This document shows positions 23,027 through 34,942 of a DNA stretch of 64,000 nt, in pieces. The stretch spans positions 31,614,716 to 31,678,715 of the forward strand of contig NC_035176.2 in the NCBI RefSeq assembly GCF_001659605.2. The letters are read 5' to 3'. The notes under the pieces were generated by a model that made no database searches, had not been told where the DNA came from, and saw only the letters and a list, made by a program, of their open reading frames with translations. Numbering within the stretch: position 1 is the stretch's first letter; every line of letters starts with the position of its first letter. Made by a program: the position numbers and the translations under genes. The stretch comes from Manihot esculenta. Taxonomy: Eukaryota > Streptophyta > Magnoliopsida > Malpighiales > Euphorbiaceae.

Positions 23027-24646
23027 TGACTCGCGGTTGTCGAAGCCGGTCAAAAATAACCTTCTTGGTTATCAACAATTTACAACTGCAGATAGTAGTG
23101 AAGGATCGAATCCACAGAGAATTGATTACCTATTTATTTTTCTCAATCAAGACCAAGAGAACTAATTGAAAACACAATTGAAAGCAAGTAGTTGAATGAA
23201 AGTAAAGTGCAATAAAAGTAAAAAGGGGGGGTTTTGAGATGATTTGACTAACAACTATTGAAAGCAATTAAAACAGCAAGTAATTAAAATAAAAGAGGAA
23301 ATCAATATGAGAAAAGTCTAGTTGAAGATATGGATCCACTTTGGTTGTTTGGGTTGATCATTGAAACTTAGGTTTTCTTGATTCATTCAATAGATTAGTT
23401 ATGGGGGTGGAAAACGCTTCTCACCACCATGTTTCGCCTTATGATTAAATCAATTAGGGAACGTCCTCTAATCAATTACTAATTAACAAATTGCCAAGGA
23501 ACGTCCTTGGGCCATAGGCATCAAAACAATTGTCAATTGCATAAAGAATGAGAGAGATCCAATCCTAGCTACTCAAACGCATGAGATGTTGCTAGATCAT
23601 GCAATTCCTTAATTTTTACACAAAGTGTTCTTAGGTCAGAATATTTTCAGCAATTACGGACTAACAAATATCCCAACTAACAATCAATTAACTTTGCAAT
23701 CAAGAATCAAGTGACCAATTTGATCAAAACAACAAAGCAATCTTAGAATTAAGCACACAATTGCATGAATATTGAACTAATCAAAAGCAAACACTTTATG
23801 TTCAGATCTCACAACCCTTTAAACAACCTTAGTTTCAACCAAACTTCAACTAGAATAAAGGGTTTCAGCCACTCATGGCTGAACCAAAACAGAAAATAAA
23901 AGAAAAGAAAATAAGAAGATGAAGAACCAAAAGTGGAGAGTGAAGGGAGGGGCTGCCGAACCCTTTGGAGAAGATGGGGGATCCAAAATCTGCCTCTTCA
24001 TGTCTTCTTGAAGCCTTTAAATAAGTCTTGAGAGGCTGCCTAGGGTTTCTTGGATGTCCATGCATTCTTTTAGAGATTGCCCAAAGTGCCCTTGGTCTTG
24101 TATGTGCCTTGTGTGGAGTTGCAAGGACTTTTTGGTCTTTGTTGTTGCCCAAGGTGTATCCAAGAAACCTTCTTCACATTATTCATGCACTAAAGAGGAA
24201 GGTGGAGCCTTGATTTGAATTTTGAATGTGCATGGCATAAAATAGGAAACATGTGATCTTCAAGATTTGGCTTATTGAACAAGGAGGAGGCTGTTCGGAG
24301 GGACTTTCGGCCGCCTAAGTCTAGTTTCGGGGGCTGGACTTTCAGCTCTGGAGTGAAGGTTCGGCGGCCGAAGGTGCCGCCGAAGATGGGTCACTTTCGG
24401 CTCTGGACCAAGCTTTCGGCCGCCGAAGGTGCTTCTGAAGATGACTGATTTTTGGCTTCTGAAAATGCTTCCGAATGTGGCTTTTCCAGATTTGGCACTT
24501 TTTGGCATTTTTAAGAGCATTTTCTCCAAATTGTTTCTTTACACCTAATATCTGTAAAACATGATTAAAACCACAAAATTAGGTAGAATAGATGTAAATA
24601 AACATCAATAAGATCATGATAATATGGACTAAAATATGCTCTATCA
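23027..24646. mobile_element. Nested 1620-bp solo LTR
   Basis: The element begins TGACTCGCGG and ends GCTCTATCA. Perfect 5-bp target duplications AAAGG flank it at 23022-23026 and 24647-24651. There is no internal coding region and no second copy, so it is a solo LTR. Removing it restores the integrase tail frame (KLAPT before, KGPFRIS after). It contains several copies of TTCGGCGGCCGAA-like palindromes (24360-24430), which also occur in the solo LTR at 40622-41615. Short ORFs inside are not credible genes. Confidence 0.85.
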
Positions 24647-24790
24647 AAAGGACCATTCAGAATATCCAAAGTCATCTGACTCGAAGTATACAGAATCAAA
24701 GATCTGCAGGGAAATCCAGAACCTCACGCTTGGAACATTCAGCACCTAAAGAGGTATTTTCCATAAAGATGTACAATGTAACTGTTATGT
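24647..24790 (+). pseudogene. Integrase C-terminal tail (gypsy)
   Basis: The frame continues the pre-insertion integrase: KGPFRISKVI, a stop, then LEVYRIKDLQGN and a tail ending in HLKRYFP. This is the usual end of pol in this lineage. Confidence 0.7.
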
Positions 24791-24834
24791 CTAAGATATG
24801 AGTAAAATTGTCTTTTCTACTCCCAAAGCACTTC

Positions 24835-25640
24835 TGAGCAGATGATGAAGACCCAATAAGGTGGGTGACCGGTCTTGAAAATGGAGCGTCGACACCACAA
24901 AACTGGTTGGAAAGACAAAATCCTCAACGAGATAGGTGACGGGTCTCGAAAATAAGACCGTTGACGCCATAAAACCAGTTGAGAATATGAAGACCTCAAT
25001 GAGGTGGGTGACCGGTCTCGAAAATAGACCGTCGGCACCATAAAATCGGTTGGAAAGACGAAACCCTCAATAAGGTAGGTGACCGGTCTCGAAAATAAGA
25101 TAACCGGCAGCACAAAACCGGTTGAGAAGATGAAGACCCTAATGAGGTGGGTGACCGGTCTTGGAAATGGACTTGTCGGCACCACAAAATCGGTTGGGAA
25201 GAAGAAGCCCTCAATGAGGTAGGTGATCAGTCTTAGAAATAAGACCGTCGGCACCATAAAACTGGTTGAGGAGATGAAGACCCCAATAAGGTGGGTGACC
25301 GGTCTGCAAAGTGGACCATTGGCACCACAAAACCGGTTGAGGAGATGAAGATCCCAATGCGATGGATGACCGGTCTCCAAAATGGACTGCCTGCACCACA
25401 AAATTGATTGGGAAGACGAAGCCCTCAATGAGGTAGGTGAACGATCTCGGAAATAAGATCGACGGTACCATAAAACTAGTTGAAGAGATGAAGACCTCAA
25501 TAAGGTGGGTGACCGGTCTCGAAAATGGACCATCGGCACCATAAAACTGGTTGGGAAGATGAAGCCCTCAATGAGGTAGGTGACCGATCTCAGAATAAGA
25601 TCACCAACACCATAAAACCAATTGAAGGGATAAAGACCAA
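24835..25640. repeat. About 72-bp minisatellite in the gypsy 3' region
   Basis: Roughly eleven tandem copies of a 71-72-bp unit lie here, each with a GGTGACCGGTCT-like core. Two alternating subtypes (GGTGGGTGACC and GGTAGGTGACC) make a higher-order period of about 143 bp, seen at 24860, 25003, 25146 and 25290. Long minus-strand frames read through it as a repetitive Arg/Ser/Pro-rich product, but this follows from the period being near a multiple of three. I do not call it a gene. Confidence 0.85.
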
Positions 25641-26820
25641 TAATAAAGGCCCACACCAGCAAGGTTATAAGCCAAAAGAAAACAAACCAAGAGATACGAT
25701 GCCGACTCTAAGAAAGGACCTTGGCATACACAAGACTTAAGAAAAAGGTTAACGCCTGGTTCCGACCTCACAAAAGAGCTCGGTTTATAAAAAAACAAGG
25801 TAAAGACCTGGTTTTGACCTCACAAAAGAGTTCAGTTCACAAGAAAATGAGGCTAAGGTTAATTGCTGACCTCAAGAAAGAGCTCGGCCTGCAAAAAATA
25901 AGACTAAAGCAGAGTGCTGACCTAAAAAAAGGGTGGGGGGAGCTCAATACCCCTAACACCTAAAGGGAAACAAAGCTAAAGCACAACGTTGTCATCAAAA
26001 AAGAGCTTAGCGCCCCTAAGGCTCAAAGAGAAGTAAAGCCAAGGCAAAACCAAAATAAAACTAAGGCCTATTACTAACTTCAGAAATGAATCTGTGAATG
26101 TCAAAATACGAGTAAGTAAAAAGTATAACTTGGGGGCAATACGAACTAAGGCATTCAATAAACAAAGAACAAAATACAATAAATCATACGCTTTACAAGC
26201 AAACTAAGCAAATAAGTAACCAGCCTAGCACAACTTACGGGCCATATACATAAAAGCAGTCTAAGTATGAGAATACAAATAAAATTTAAATAGACAAGGA
26301 AATGAAAGCGGACAGATAGAAAAAAACAGAAAAACTTAAAATTTTATTAACCATTGGAATGGGTTACAGAGGCAGCAAGGGAAAGGGGAGCAAAGCTGAC
26401 TAAGTCATTTATAGGATCATTATTTACAGAGTTTCCCCCTGCAATCCAGAGGGCAAAGGAAGAGGGTTCTTGGGCAAAAGGTTGTCATCTTCTCCGTAGC
26501 GGATCTCCTCACCGTTAGATTCTAGTTCAGGGGCTCACAGGTCAGCCAACAGAGCGGAAGGGGCATCCCTAGCTATTTTAAGGCCCTGGTTGAAGCTTGA
26601 AGCGAACATGCGAAAGGCCTCTTTGTATATTCTTTCTTTTAACTCCGCAGAGGCCTTATACTCCTCCAATCGCGCTTCCCAGGCCTGCTTTCTCCTTCAA
26701 CTCTGTAGAGTCCCTGTACTTCTGCAATCGCTCCTCACAGGCCTGCTGGACCCTGTCCTCTTCAGCCCGAGCATCCCTCAACAATGAAGTACACCACTCC
26801 TCCAAGGCAGAGACCTCTTG
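25641..26820. other. Untranslated 3' region of the gypsy element
   Basis: A-rich sequence with partial repeats of an AAGAGCTCGGTT-like motif (25770-25960). No gene supported. It lies between the minisatellite and the antisense ORF. Confidence 0.4.
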
Positions 26821-26826
26821 GCGGAG

Positions 26827-28590
26827 TTATTGCTGCTGAAGTCGGGACTCCTCCGCCGCCGAATTCATGTCCTTTAGGTCCTCAATGTATTTATTGAGCT
26901 CCTGTTGGAGGACAGTAGCAAGAGCTAAAGCCTCATCGTGCTGGGCCTTGGCCTTGTCGTGCTGACGACAGGCCTCCTCCAAAGTGGACAACTGTGCTAA
27001 GGCTTCATCTCGCTGAGGCTCCGCTGCAGAAGCCTGTTGGGAAGCCCTGGTGACTTCCTCCCTCATCTTTTCGAGCTGCTTGGTAAGGTCCTCAATTTGA
27101 TTTTGAAACTCGATGAAGTGCCCGCGGGCCTCACTAGTGGAAACTATATTCTCATCCCAGAGCGCCTCAGCGATGCGCTGATCCATTGAACCCTATAGAA
27201 ACAGGTCCCGAGCATTAATTTCTATGAAAACACTCAAAGCCTACTACGGAAAAGCAAAAATAGAGTTAAAGAAAGCCAAAAGAACAGAAATACTCTCGAG
27301 GAGGACAGACAACTCACTATGAGGAGCATCTCTCTCATACTGTCTTCAAGATTCTCCTGGGATCGCTAACTGAAGAATGCCTGCTGTCTGGTAGAGCAGG
27401 CCAAATGGCTGACGAGAGCAAGAAAGCGGGGATCAGAAGCATCTGAAACCCCTCCAAACATCTTCTCATGCAACATCTTGGCCACAAAAGCCAGAGTAGA
27501 CTCAGCAGTCACCTCAGCGGCGTTCAACAGCTCGTTGTCTGAAGCAGATGATGGGTGCTCTACTACCTTCTTTCCTTTATCAATTGGAGGGGAAGGGGTT
27601 GCCCTCGCAGATTCCAAGATATGGGCATGCTTAGCAGCTCTGCCCTTAATCGCAGGTTTCAAAGTCTGGGCTTGCTTGGCAGCCACATCCTCGATCACAA
27701 TAGCTCCCACGGCATGGATAGGTGGGACATCCAGGGGAGTAGTCGAGGTGCCCTCTTTCGAGCTACTTCCAGCCGACTCGCTGAGTGTGATGGGCTCCTT
27801 AGGAGTTTCCTTGGGAGCAGAAGGAGTCTTGGCAGGAGCCAGCGCTTTAGCGGGGACCGACGTCCTCGAGGCGGCAGAGCGAGAGCCTTATGTCGCGAGC
27901 ACCAAAGCCAGAGAAGGGGTAGGGGCAGAGCGACGAGTTGCAGAAATAGGGTCCGCGGCCTAAAAGACCTCTCGAGTCACACCAACTACAGTTTTGTTGG
28001 CCTTAAAAGAGGCTAGAGTCACCTTCATGCTCTCCCAGGACAGAGTGAAATTCTTGGGGAGCTTGATGGTGTCCATTAATATAGCAGAAACTGAAAAGAA
28101 AATACCAACTCAGTAAGAGCCCAAAAAAACAATAGAAAAACATGAAAAGAAAGAAAACCAGAAAAAAATACTAGCTTTCCGGCAGTCTTGCAGGTTGGAC
28201 ATAAACATACACTTTTCGACGTCATACTTCTTCTTTACAGAGATCAGTCAGAGAAGACATACTTGGTCCACTAGGTTTAACCTAGAAAAGTCATTACAGC
28301 CCTGAGGGAACCCCCAAAGGAGAGATCGACATTCCAATTGATCTTTGAGCTCTCTTTTAGCTCGACAATAACGAAAGTCTCGGTCTAACCTTTTATTGAG
28401 TCCTTATATCCAGCAAATATGGACAACCCAATCCGAGGACTAAAGTAATAAAACTCATGGGTAGACTTAATGAGGCGGAAAAAAGTGCAAAATATCTCAA
28501 TAAAATGGGCAAAACCCCAACACAGGCAAACAAACTCGAAGTAGCATATGAACAAGATGGAATTAGGAGACAGCATCCGAGGAGTCACTC
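26827..28590 (-). pseudogene. Degenerate antisense ORF of a Tat-type gypsy element
   Basis: Three minus-strand pieces lie in order: 28385-28588 (hydrophobic block ending YYFSPRIGLSIFAGYKDSIKG), 27366-27710 (an A/S/P-rich linker) and 26827-27186 (a coiled coil rich in E, Q and A, from MDQRIAEAL). Between the first two, broken frames continue the conserved region downstream of SIKG. Tat-lineage elements are known to carry such an antisense ORF between pol and the 3' LTR. Its function is unknown. Stops and frameshifts show that it is inactive. Confidence 0.65.
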
Positions 28591-29096
28591 TAAAATGACG
28601 AAAGACCTCAATGAAGAAAAGGGTAAAAGGGAAGGTCAGCTCGAAATCACGCTATTTCATAGAAAAGATCAGGTTACACCTTTGCTGGTCGTCTATCAAA
28701 CCCGCCAGCAGTAGCTAGGAGAGAACAATCCTCTCATTAGGAAGGGGTGCCCTAATCCTATAGATGGTGGTATCAAAATAGTCGCAGAAAAAGTAATGAG
28801 AAAGATAGGAACGATATACCCATTACATCGGGAATTCTAGTAGAAGCTATAAGAAGAGTAGGACATACCTCATATTAGAAAGGCAGGAATTACAGGGAAA
28901 AGAAAGGGTAAGATAACAGAAGCAGCGCAAGAGGCATAGCAGCGAGTGAAATCAAAAGCGTAAATTTGAAATGGATAAAGGCGAAAAGGAGACGTTTTGA
29001 CAAAAACTCTCATAGAGCCGCACAATAATAATTGGAGTTTCGGAATTTACTTCCTCATTAATCATGAAATAATTAATGAGTAGGTAAAAGGGTACT

Positions 29097-29537
29097 TGAT
29101 GATAACCAGACCCTGAGCATCCAGTCCTGGCTGAACCCGTACTGGAAAGGCCATGCCTTAACTATACTGAGACCCCATACATAAGTCTGCTTTACATACA
29201 AGCCTAAACTTCACTTTGACAAGCCGGACTAGACTCGAGCCTATGCATGGGAGGTCTGACCATATTTATTACTCTGACCCATGAGATAACAAATTATGTG
29301 ACGCCTGAAATCGTATTCACATAGTGTCGGATGAAATTAAATAGTCGTCTGACAATAGAAAATAATATAGTACGTCCGTATGTATGGCCAGTGTGACTGT
29401 GGCAGAAAGATAGAAATGCAAAATGACGGTTATACATTATTAGATAACAAAAAAATAAATAAATAAAGAAAACAAGAGAAAGATAAATCATACTAAACTT
29501 ATCAAAATACACCTTAAACCTGAATTTCAGAACATCA
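29097..29537 (+). mobile_element. 3' LTR of Tat-lineage gypsy element
   Basis: It starts TGATGATAAC and ends CAGAACATCA, aligning along its length with 21245-21737. A purine-rich tract (AGGTAAAAGGG) precedes it. The flanking five bases (GATGC at left of the element, GAATC at right) agree at only three positions, so the target duplication is decayed or the ends differ in origin. Confidence 0.8.
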
Positions 29538-31330
29538 GAATCAATTATCATAGCAATTATCAATAAATATGATTGTAATTAGTCCAACAAACAATAATAA
29601 AATTTCTCTTTTTTATTCTTTAGGATCCAATCTTAATATATATATATATATATAAAAGGTGAAGTGTCGTTAAATTAGCATTACCAAATAATGAATTTAT
29701 TATTTTCGTCTCTGCCCAATTTTATTCTATTCTATTTCTTTTAAGCAAGAGATCCTTGTTGGGTAATCATTATTATTATAATTATTATTTGATAACATTA
29801 GGTAATCATTATTAAGTCTTATATAAGTCATGACAACATATGTTTGCTTTCTTTTTTTTCTTCCATTTATATCTGTTAACATCGTGACGTGTATAGACAG
29901 TTTACTATGAATGGCTAATAAAATTAGAGATGAAACGATGTCATTTTACCCTTCCTTTACATGTGTCTAGTATTTAATTCCTCTTCAAACATGCCTATAC
30001 AAACCCAATAGAGGATTGATGGCCCATCAGTGATATCGTGCAAGTCTTATGTGTCAAATTTCTTTGAATTTGGAGCCGATCAGTCATGGTGGGTTTTTCA
30101 TGACTAACCCAATCAGGCCTGTTTTATCTGGGCCTGGTTTTTAAATTTGATTTCAGAACGAACTCAGAAGAACCAAAGGCGATTCTGAACTGCGCTGTAA
30201 TCTTACTAGGCCGTCCCCCGCGAACCGAGTTGGCTCCTGAGTAGGTCCAGTTAAATTCAACCCATTATTTGCACGTAATTTTAAAATTTTCTTTTTCACT
30301 TTTAAAATCATACTATAACCATACATGTTATTTATATTTTACTAAGTAATTATTGTTTAAAAAGTTTTATTTTCTTTTAACGGATAAATTTGACTAGAAA
30401 AGAACTATAGTCCAATTGTAATTCCAACATCAAAATTGAACTAAACCATGTCAAAATACAAAATAATCCAATTTAAAGAAAATAAATAAAACCCTCTAAA
30501 AATATTATTTTAAAATTTGAATTACGTATATGCATACAATATTATTATTTATATATTAAAACCCAAATAATTGGATATTAAAATCAGCTCTTGCTGTATT
30601 TAATGCAGTGAGATATCAACTCTCACCAAACAAGAAGCACATAGAAATAGAATCTAATCATGAATGATTTGTCAACTAAATTATTGCATAGATAGAAGTC
30701 GATTCTTGGATTTTTTTTTTTTTTTCTTGCACACTATCTCAAAACGATATGCTTTGTTTCCTGTATTCACTGTTAGAACTTGGGAAATTGATGGTTCAGC
30801 TTTGGCAATTGGATTGATCCAGGTTTTCAAAGTTTGCCTATTTAGCCCAATCAACTTGTGGGTTGGGACCTTCCCATTATTGCCTACTGATGAAATATTT
30901 GGGGGTTGGCGGTGGCTACTTAACCCTAAATAAATATCCCCCCCTATTTAGACACTTCAAGAATCACCATCTCTCCACTTCACTTCAACCCATGTCTTGT
31001 CCTCCTTCCTTTTTTTTTCTTAAAAAAAAAAATATATTACAAATTTAGTTTATTCACTTTGGGATTAAATTTTTTTTAAATAAATTGAAAATAGAGGAGT
31101 AAAATTTGAGACTTTCCAGATTTACTCAAATACACTTATTATCAAATTAAATCTGTGAGTGGTTAAATATTTTTTTAAACAGCATTATTTGAAAAGTAAA
31201 TGCATTTTAAAAATTTTATTTTAACCATTAAAATTGATTGAGAGAATTTAATATAAATTTTTAAATATATCTTTTAAAATTAATAAACTAATTTAAAAAA
31301 AAAATGTGTGTCTATACATAACTTATACAC
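29538..31330. other. Gene-free intergenic stretch
   Basis: It includes a (TA)n run near 29638-29653 and a GC-richer block at about 30080-30250 that resembles old repeat sequence. No credible gene. Confidence 0.4.
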
Positions 31331-31504
31331 CCGTTGAGAATATGTATACAAGGAAGACAGAATTTCCCTTTCCAAGGGAGGCTCCACCTGAAGATTCACA
31401 TGTTTCCTCTCACATATTATCACAATCCTTTTCTCTCCCACCAACAACAAATTAAAACTAGACAAATCAGCTGCCCAAAAAAAAAAAAAATCATAATAAC
31501 AATA

Positions 31505-31651
31505 ATGGACTCTTCAAGAACCTCCACACGTGTGGTTTATGGAATACCCACGCGCGACCACTCCTCATATTCCATAGAAAATCTGTCCCAGCAGAGATTC
31601 TGGAGCCGCCGCAAATCCCCGGAGGCCCTACCCTTGCCTCCGCCAGTTTAG
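31505..31651 (+). CDS. Possible 48-residue small protein, unrecognised
   Basis: ATG at 31505, stop at 31651. The product is Ser/Arg-rich (starting MDSSRTSTRVVYGIP) and ends in a Pro-rich tail (LPLPPPV). The sequence has higher GC and more codon-like composition than its AT-rich flanks. The 170 bases upstream have a leader-like appearance with CT-rich and AC-rich tracts. I see no signal peptide, known domain or clear similarity to peptide-hormone or DVL families. It could be a genuine short gene, a 5' exon of something lost, or chance. Confidence 0.35.
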   Translation: MDSSRTSTRVVYGIPTRDHSSYSIENLSQQRFWSRRKSPEALPLPPPV

Positions 31652-32140
31652 TTTAGCTTGTGAACCTTTCCTCCCTTCATAACACCGCCCCTACAGCTGC
31701 TCACTAGTCACTACCACACCATCGCTATAGTCAACGTTTGACTAATCGACGTGATGTGGACCATCAACCAACCATTATATTCTTATATCTTGATTTTATT
31801 TATGTAAAATGGAATGAAAATATTCAGGTCGGCACATTTTTAAATTTTTATTTTATTTTATTTTATTTTGATATGAAGAATAGAAAAGGAAATTGCCATA
31901 GGCCATGGGGTCGAAGTCCATGGTTGGTAGGTGACAAGGTCCATCGAAATTTTCCATGGAGAATTTTTGAACCTCTTTTACAGATTCTGTACTTGAGAAT
32001 ATATGCTGTTTTAATCGTACAATAGATTATAATTTAGGGCATAAACAATGAAAAGGGGTTCAAAGGCTAAAACCCTTTTAGCTTTCCTTATTAAACATAC
32101 AAAGGAATTACTAAGTTAATTACTGATGACATAAAGTTAT
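31652..32140. other. Spacer with no supported gene
   Basis: AT-rich sequence with a TTTTATTTTA repeat tract near 31845-31868. No gene seen. Confidence 0.4.
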
Positions 32141-32144
32141 CTAG

Positions 32145-32347
32145 GTCCTGAGTCCACACCAATGAATAAAAACTGCACGGTTTTGTTTAAAATGTGTCCA
32201 CTGGAGTTTTAAGGGCAGAGACTTATAAGACCTTCTCCCTTCCAATCTCTTTCCGATGTGGGATACATTTAATCCACCCGCATAGAGGGTCATACAGGCC
32301 TGAGCGTGCTCGCTCAGCGCACCGTACTCGTGAGAACCAGGGTTTTT
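32145..32347 (-). repeat. Gypsy leader unit, minus orientation
   Basis: The reverse complement of this stretch matches the unit repeated three times at 35568-36372. It shares the TCCCACATCGG-like word (here CCGATGTGGGATA on the plus strand), the GCGCTGAGCGAGCACGCTCA block and the AGTGGACAC segment. Confidence 0.75.
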
Positions 32348-32367
32348 TTCCCACAGACGGCGCCAAT
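32348..32367 (-). other. Primer-binding region
   Basis: On the minus strand this reads ATTGGCGCCGTCTGTGGG, immediately after the LTR end. This is the tRNA-Asp-type primer site common in plant gypsy elements. Confidence 0.7.
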
Positions 32368-32872
32368 TGATGATCTGAAATTCAAAAAAATAGGGTTTTA
32401 CAAGGGTTCTGTAAAACTGAAAAAAGTTTAGGCCTATAGGAGAACATTTCTTCTTTTATATGTTTTCTTTTGTCCGCTAGTGACGTGTAACAGAATGTGT
32501 GTCATTGGGCCACCTGTTTCTGTCACGTTGATATGGACGTACGAGGAAATCAGATCGCTGCCCCATGCGTAATGGCCTTCGATTCTCTCAGACGCGCGTG
32601 CGGATGGGCCCACCAGACGAGTGGGCTGGTCGCCTTCCTTCCTCTGGGCTAGGCTGAAAGATGAGATTAGAGCTGGGCCTAAAGAGGATCTGATCGCCGG
32701 GCCATAAAGACTGGACCGGCCTGATTGTGGAGTCGGAATAGAGTTCGGTCTCAAGGCTGAGCGGACTGGCGGGTTGGGCCTGAATCATAAGGGAGACTTG
32801 AGGGCCTCTAAGTAATGAGCTGATATCGTGGGCTTAACCCCAGGCCGGGATGGAGAAATCCAGCGGTCATCA
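32368..32872 (-). mobile_element. Gypsy LTR, minus orientation
   Basis: On the minus strand it begins TGATGACCGC at 32872 and ends CAGATCATCA at 32368, directly before the primer site. Related to the LTRs at 21245, 29097 and 50825. No matching second LTR or internal coding region lies to its left, so it is a truncated 5' end of an element. Confidence 0.75.
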
Positions 32873-34942
32873 ATTACTTTATTTAAAAACTTTCGCAATG
32901 TTTATTTACCTCAAATATTCATTTTCTTGATTTCAAAAATTTTATAAAATTTTAATTGAATTAATTTTTTTAATAATTTTTTATTTAAAATAAAAAAAAT
33001 CATTTCAGAAGGAACAGTAGTTTACTTTCTTTATGCAAACAAAAATAATCTTTTGATCAACTTTTTAATTTGTAATCTCTCAAACATTAAGCTCTTATCA
33101 TTGGTCAATGAGAAGAAAACAAAAAGAATAATAAGGTAATCAATCATATCATTACTGGGATATATATGCAATAATGTATGCAACAAAAAGTAATTAACAA
33201 ATTAAGTATAAATTAAAAATCATTAATCTTAATTAAAATTTTAACTAAAATTAATGATGATAAATTGTCTCATTAGATCCTTTACTTTTAATCATGGAGA
33301 AAAAAAAAAGAGAAGAGAAAGCTCTCATCAAGTCGTTCGTCGTTTTGACGATGCGGATAAAATAAACATTGAAAACGACAGACGTCGGAGTGGCCGACGA
33401 AGCTAAAAGTTGAACACAGTACTGCGATGATTTTCTTTATTTTTCTTTGCTATTACACTGCAATTTTTGTTCTCCAATCAGACAAACTTCACTTTGTCTG
33501 CCAGATAGGGCTAGTGCTTTATAGGTCCTACTACCTTCGTACTCAAAGCCAAATTAAAATTGACAAATGAAGGTTCAGTTTCATCTACCAGTAATCATTA
33601 CGTACGGATAGCTTTAGCTACTAGGTATACAAGAACAGGTTATGGTCTGTTTTCCGACTCGAGCCGCTGATTCAACGGCTTTTATAGCTCTAATTGGTTT
33701 TGATTTGAAAATGGCTGTGGTTCAAAACAGTTTCACAGACTTTAGGTTCTAGTTTGACTTTTTTTTTTAATTTTTAAAAAGGACAACTAATATATTATTA
33801 TTTAATTTCTATAGTAAAAAGAATAAAAGAAATCAAATTAATTAATATAAAGATATTTTAAAAAATAAAAAAATTATTATTAAATTTTTAAAAAATTTAC
33901 TATTCATCCCTATTTTAAAATTAATCAAAATGTTATTATATAATATATAATTTTAAACGAAAATATTCAATGAAAAATATTAAAATAATTTATATTTCTA
34001 ATTATTGTATTATTATTATTAATAATGAAAATATTTAGCTGTAAGGTGGGGTTTTACAGCCGCAAACCTTGAAATGTGTTGAATTAAAAAGGTAAATATA
34101 ATATAATATAATAGGAGCGGTCCCATCCTATCATCTGTTGGCCAATGCGAATCTTATTATGGCTGAAGAGGCGTTGACGCGGGTTCAATACGACTGCACG
34201 TGCTGTGACCTCTCAATGCCGACAGTCTCTTGTCATTGGTCAGTGTTTTCCACTTACTGCTTTGCTGTATCTACGTTACCTTTTAGATGACGGTGATTGC
34301 CATCTGTTGTTCCTCCTCAAAACAGCACCCCTGCATGCCGCTGCTCACGTGACTCACTCATTTTTAAATAATTCAATAGTACCCGTAAAGCCTTCCATGT
34401 TCTATGGTATCAATTCAATGCCAATAATTTCACACCTATACTCAATAAAAATTTACTAGCTTCATTTGCCAACATTAATTAAAAAAATTTATTTACTAAT
34501 TTTCAAGTTTTAGAATTAAATATATTAAAATAATTATAAATTTGAATATTGATATATAACTGCTCAAAAACATAATTAAAATATTTAAGTTCTTTTTGTG
34601 TATTTTTAATTATTATATATGGACAAGCATTTTTTGTTAAAGTTTCAAGCTATCAATAATTGGATCAAACTTTTGGAAGAATGATATGTACGTAGGTTGC
34701 GTTGATGAGACATGATGCTCTTTGTTAGCTTTCGGCCTCTAAATCATTTCCTTCCAGAACAGTTTCAACGGCAGATGTTTTTCGTGTCTCTAAATTCCTC
34801 TCCTTTCAACGGGGCGGAAAAGTTTTAAATTAATTTGATTTAATTAATTTTTTTATTTATTAAATTATTAATTTAATACACAAATAAATAAAAATTAAAA
34901 TTTATAAATAAACCATTCAAAGTAATTTTCTTAAATTGTATT
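32873..34942. other. AT-rich spacer between two divergent gypsy remnants
   Basis: No supported gene. A decayed repeat with GC-richer text lies at about 33640-33760. A 34130-34340 block of moderate GC has only a short unassigned ORF (34205-34459). Confidence 0.4.

Noticed and set aside
24817..25662. 281-codon minus-strand ORF
   Set aside because: It runs through the 72-bp minisatellite; the period is a multiple of three, which keeps a frame open. The protein is only a repeat of the same Arg/Ser/Pro text.
27478..28016. Two plus-strand ORFs of 150-160 codons
   Set aside because: They overlap the antisense ORF of the gypsy element on the other strand, which has family-specific features; the plus-strand versions have none.
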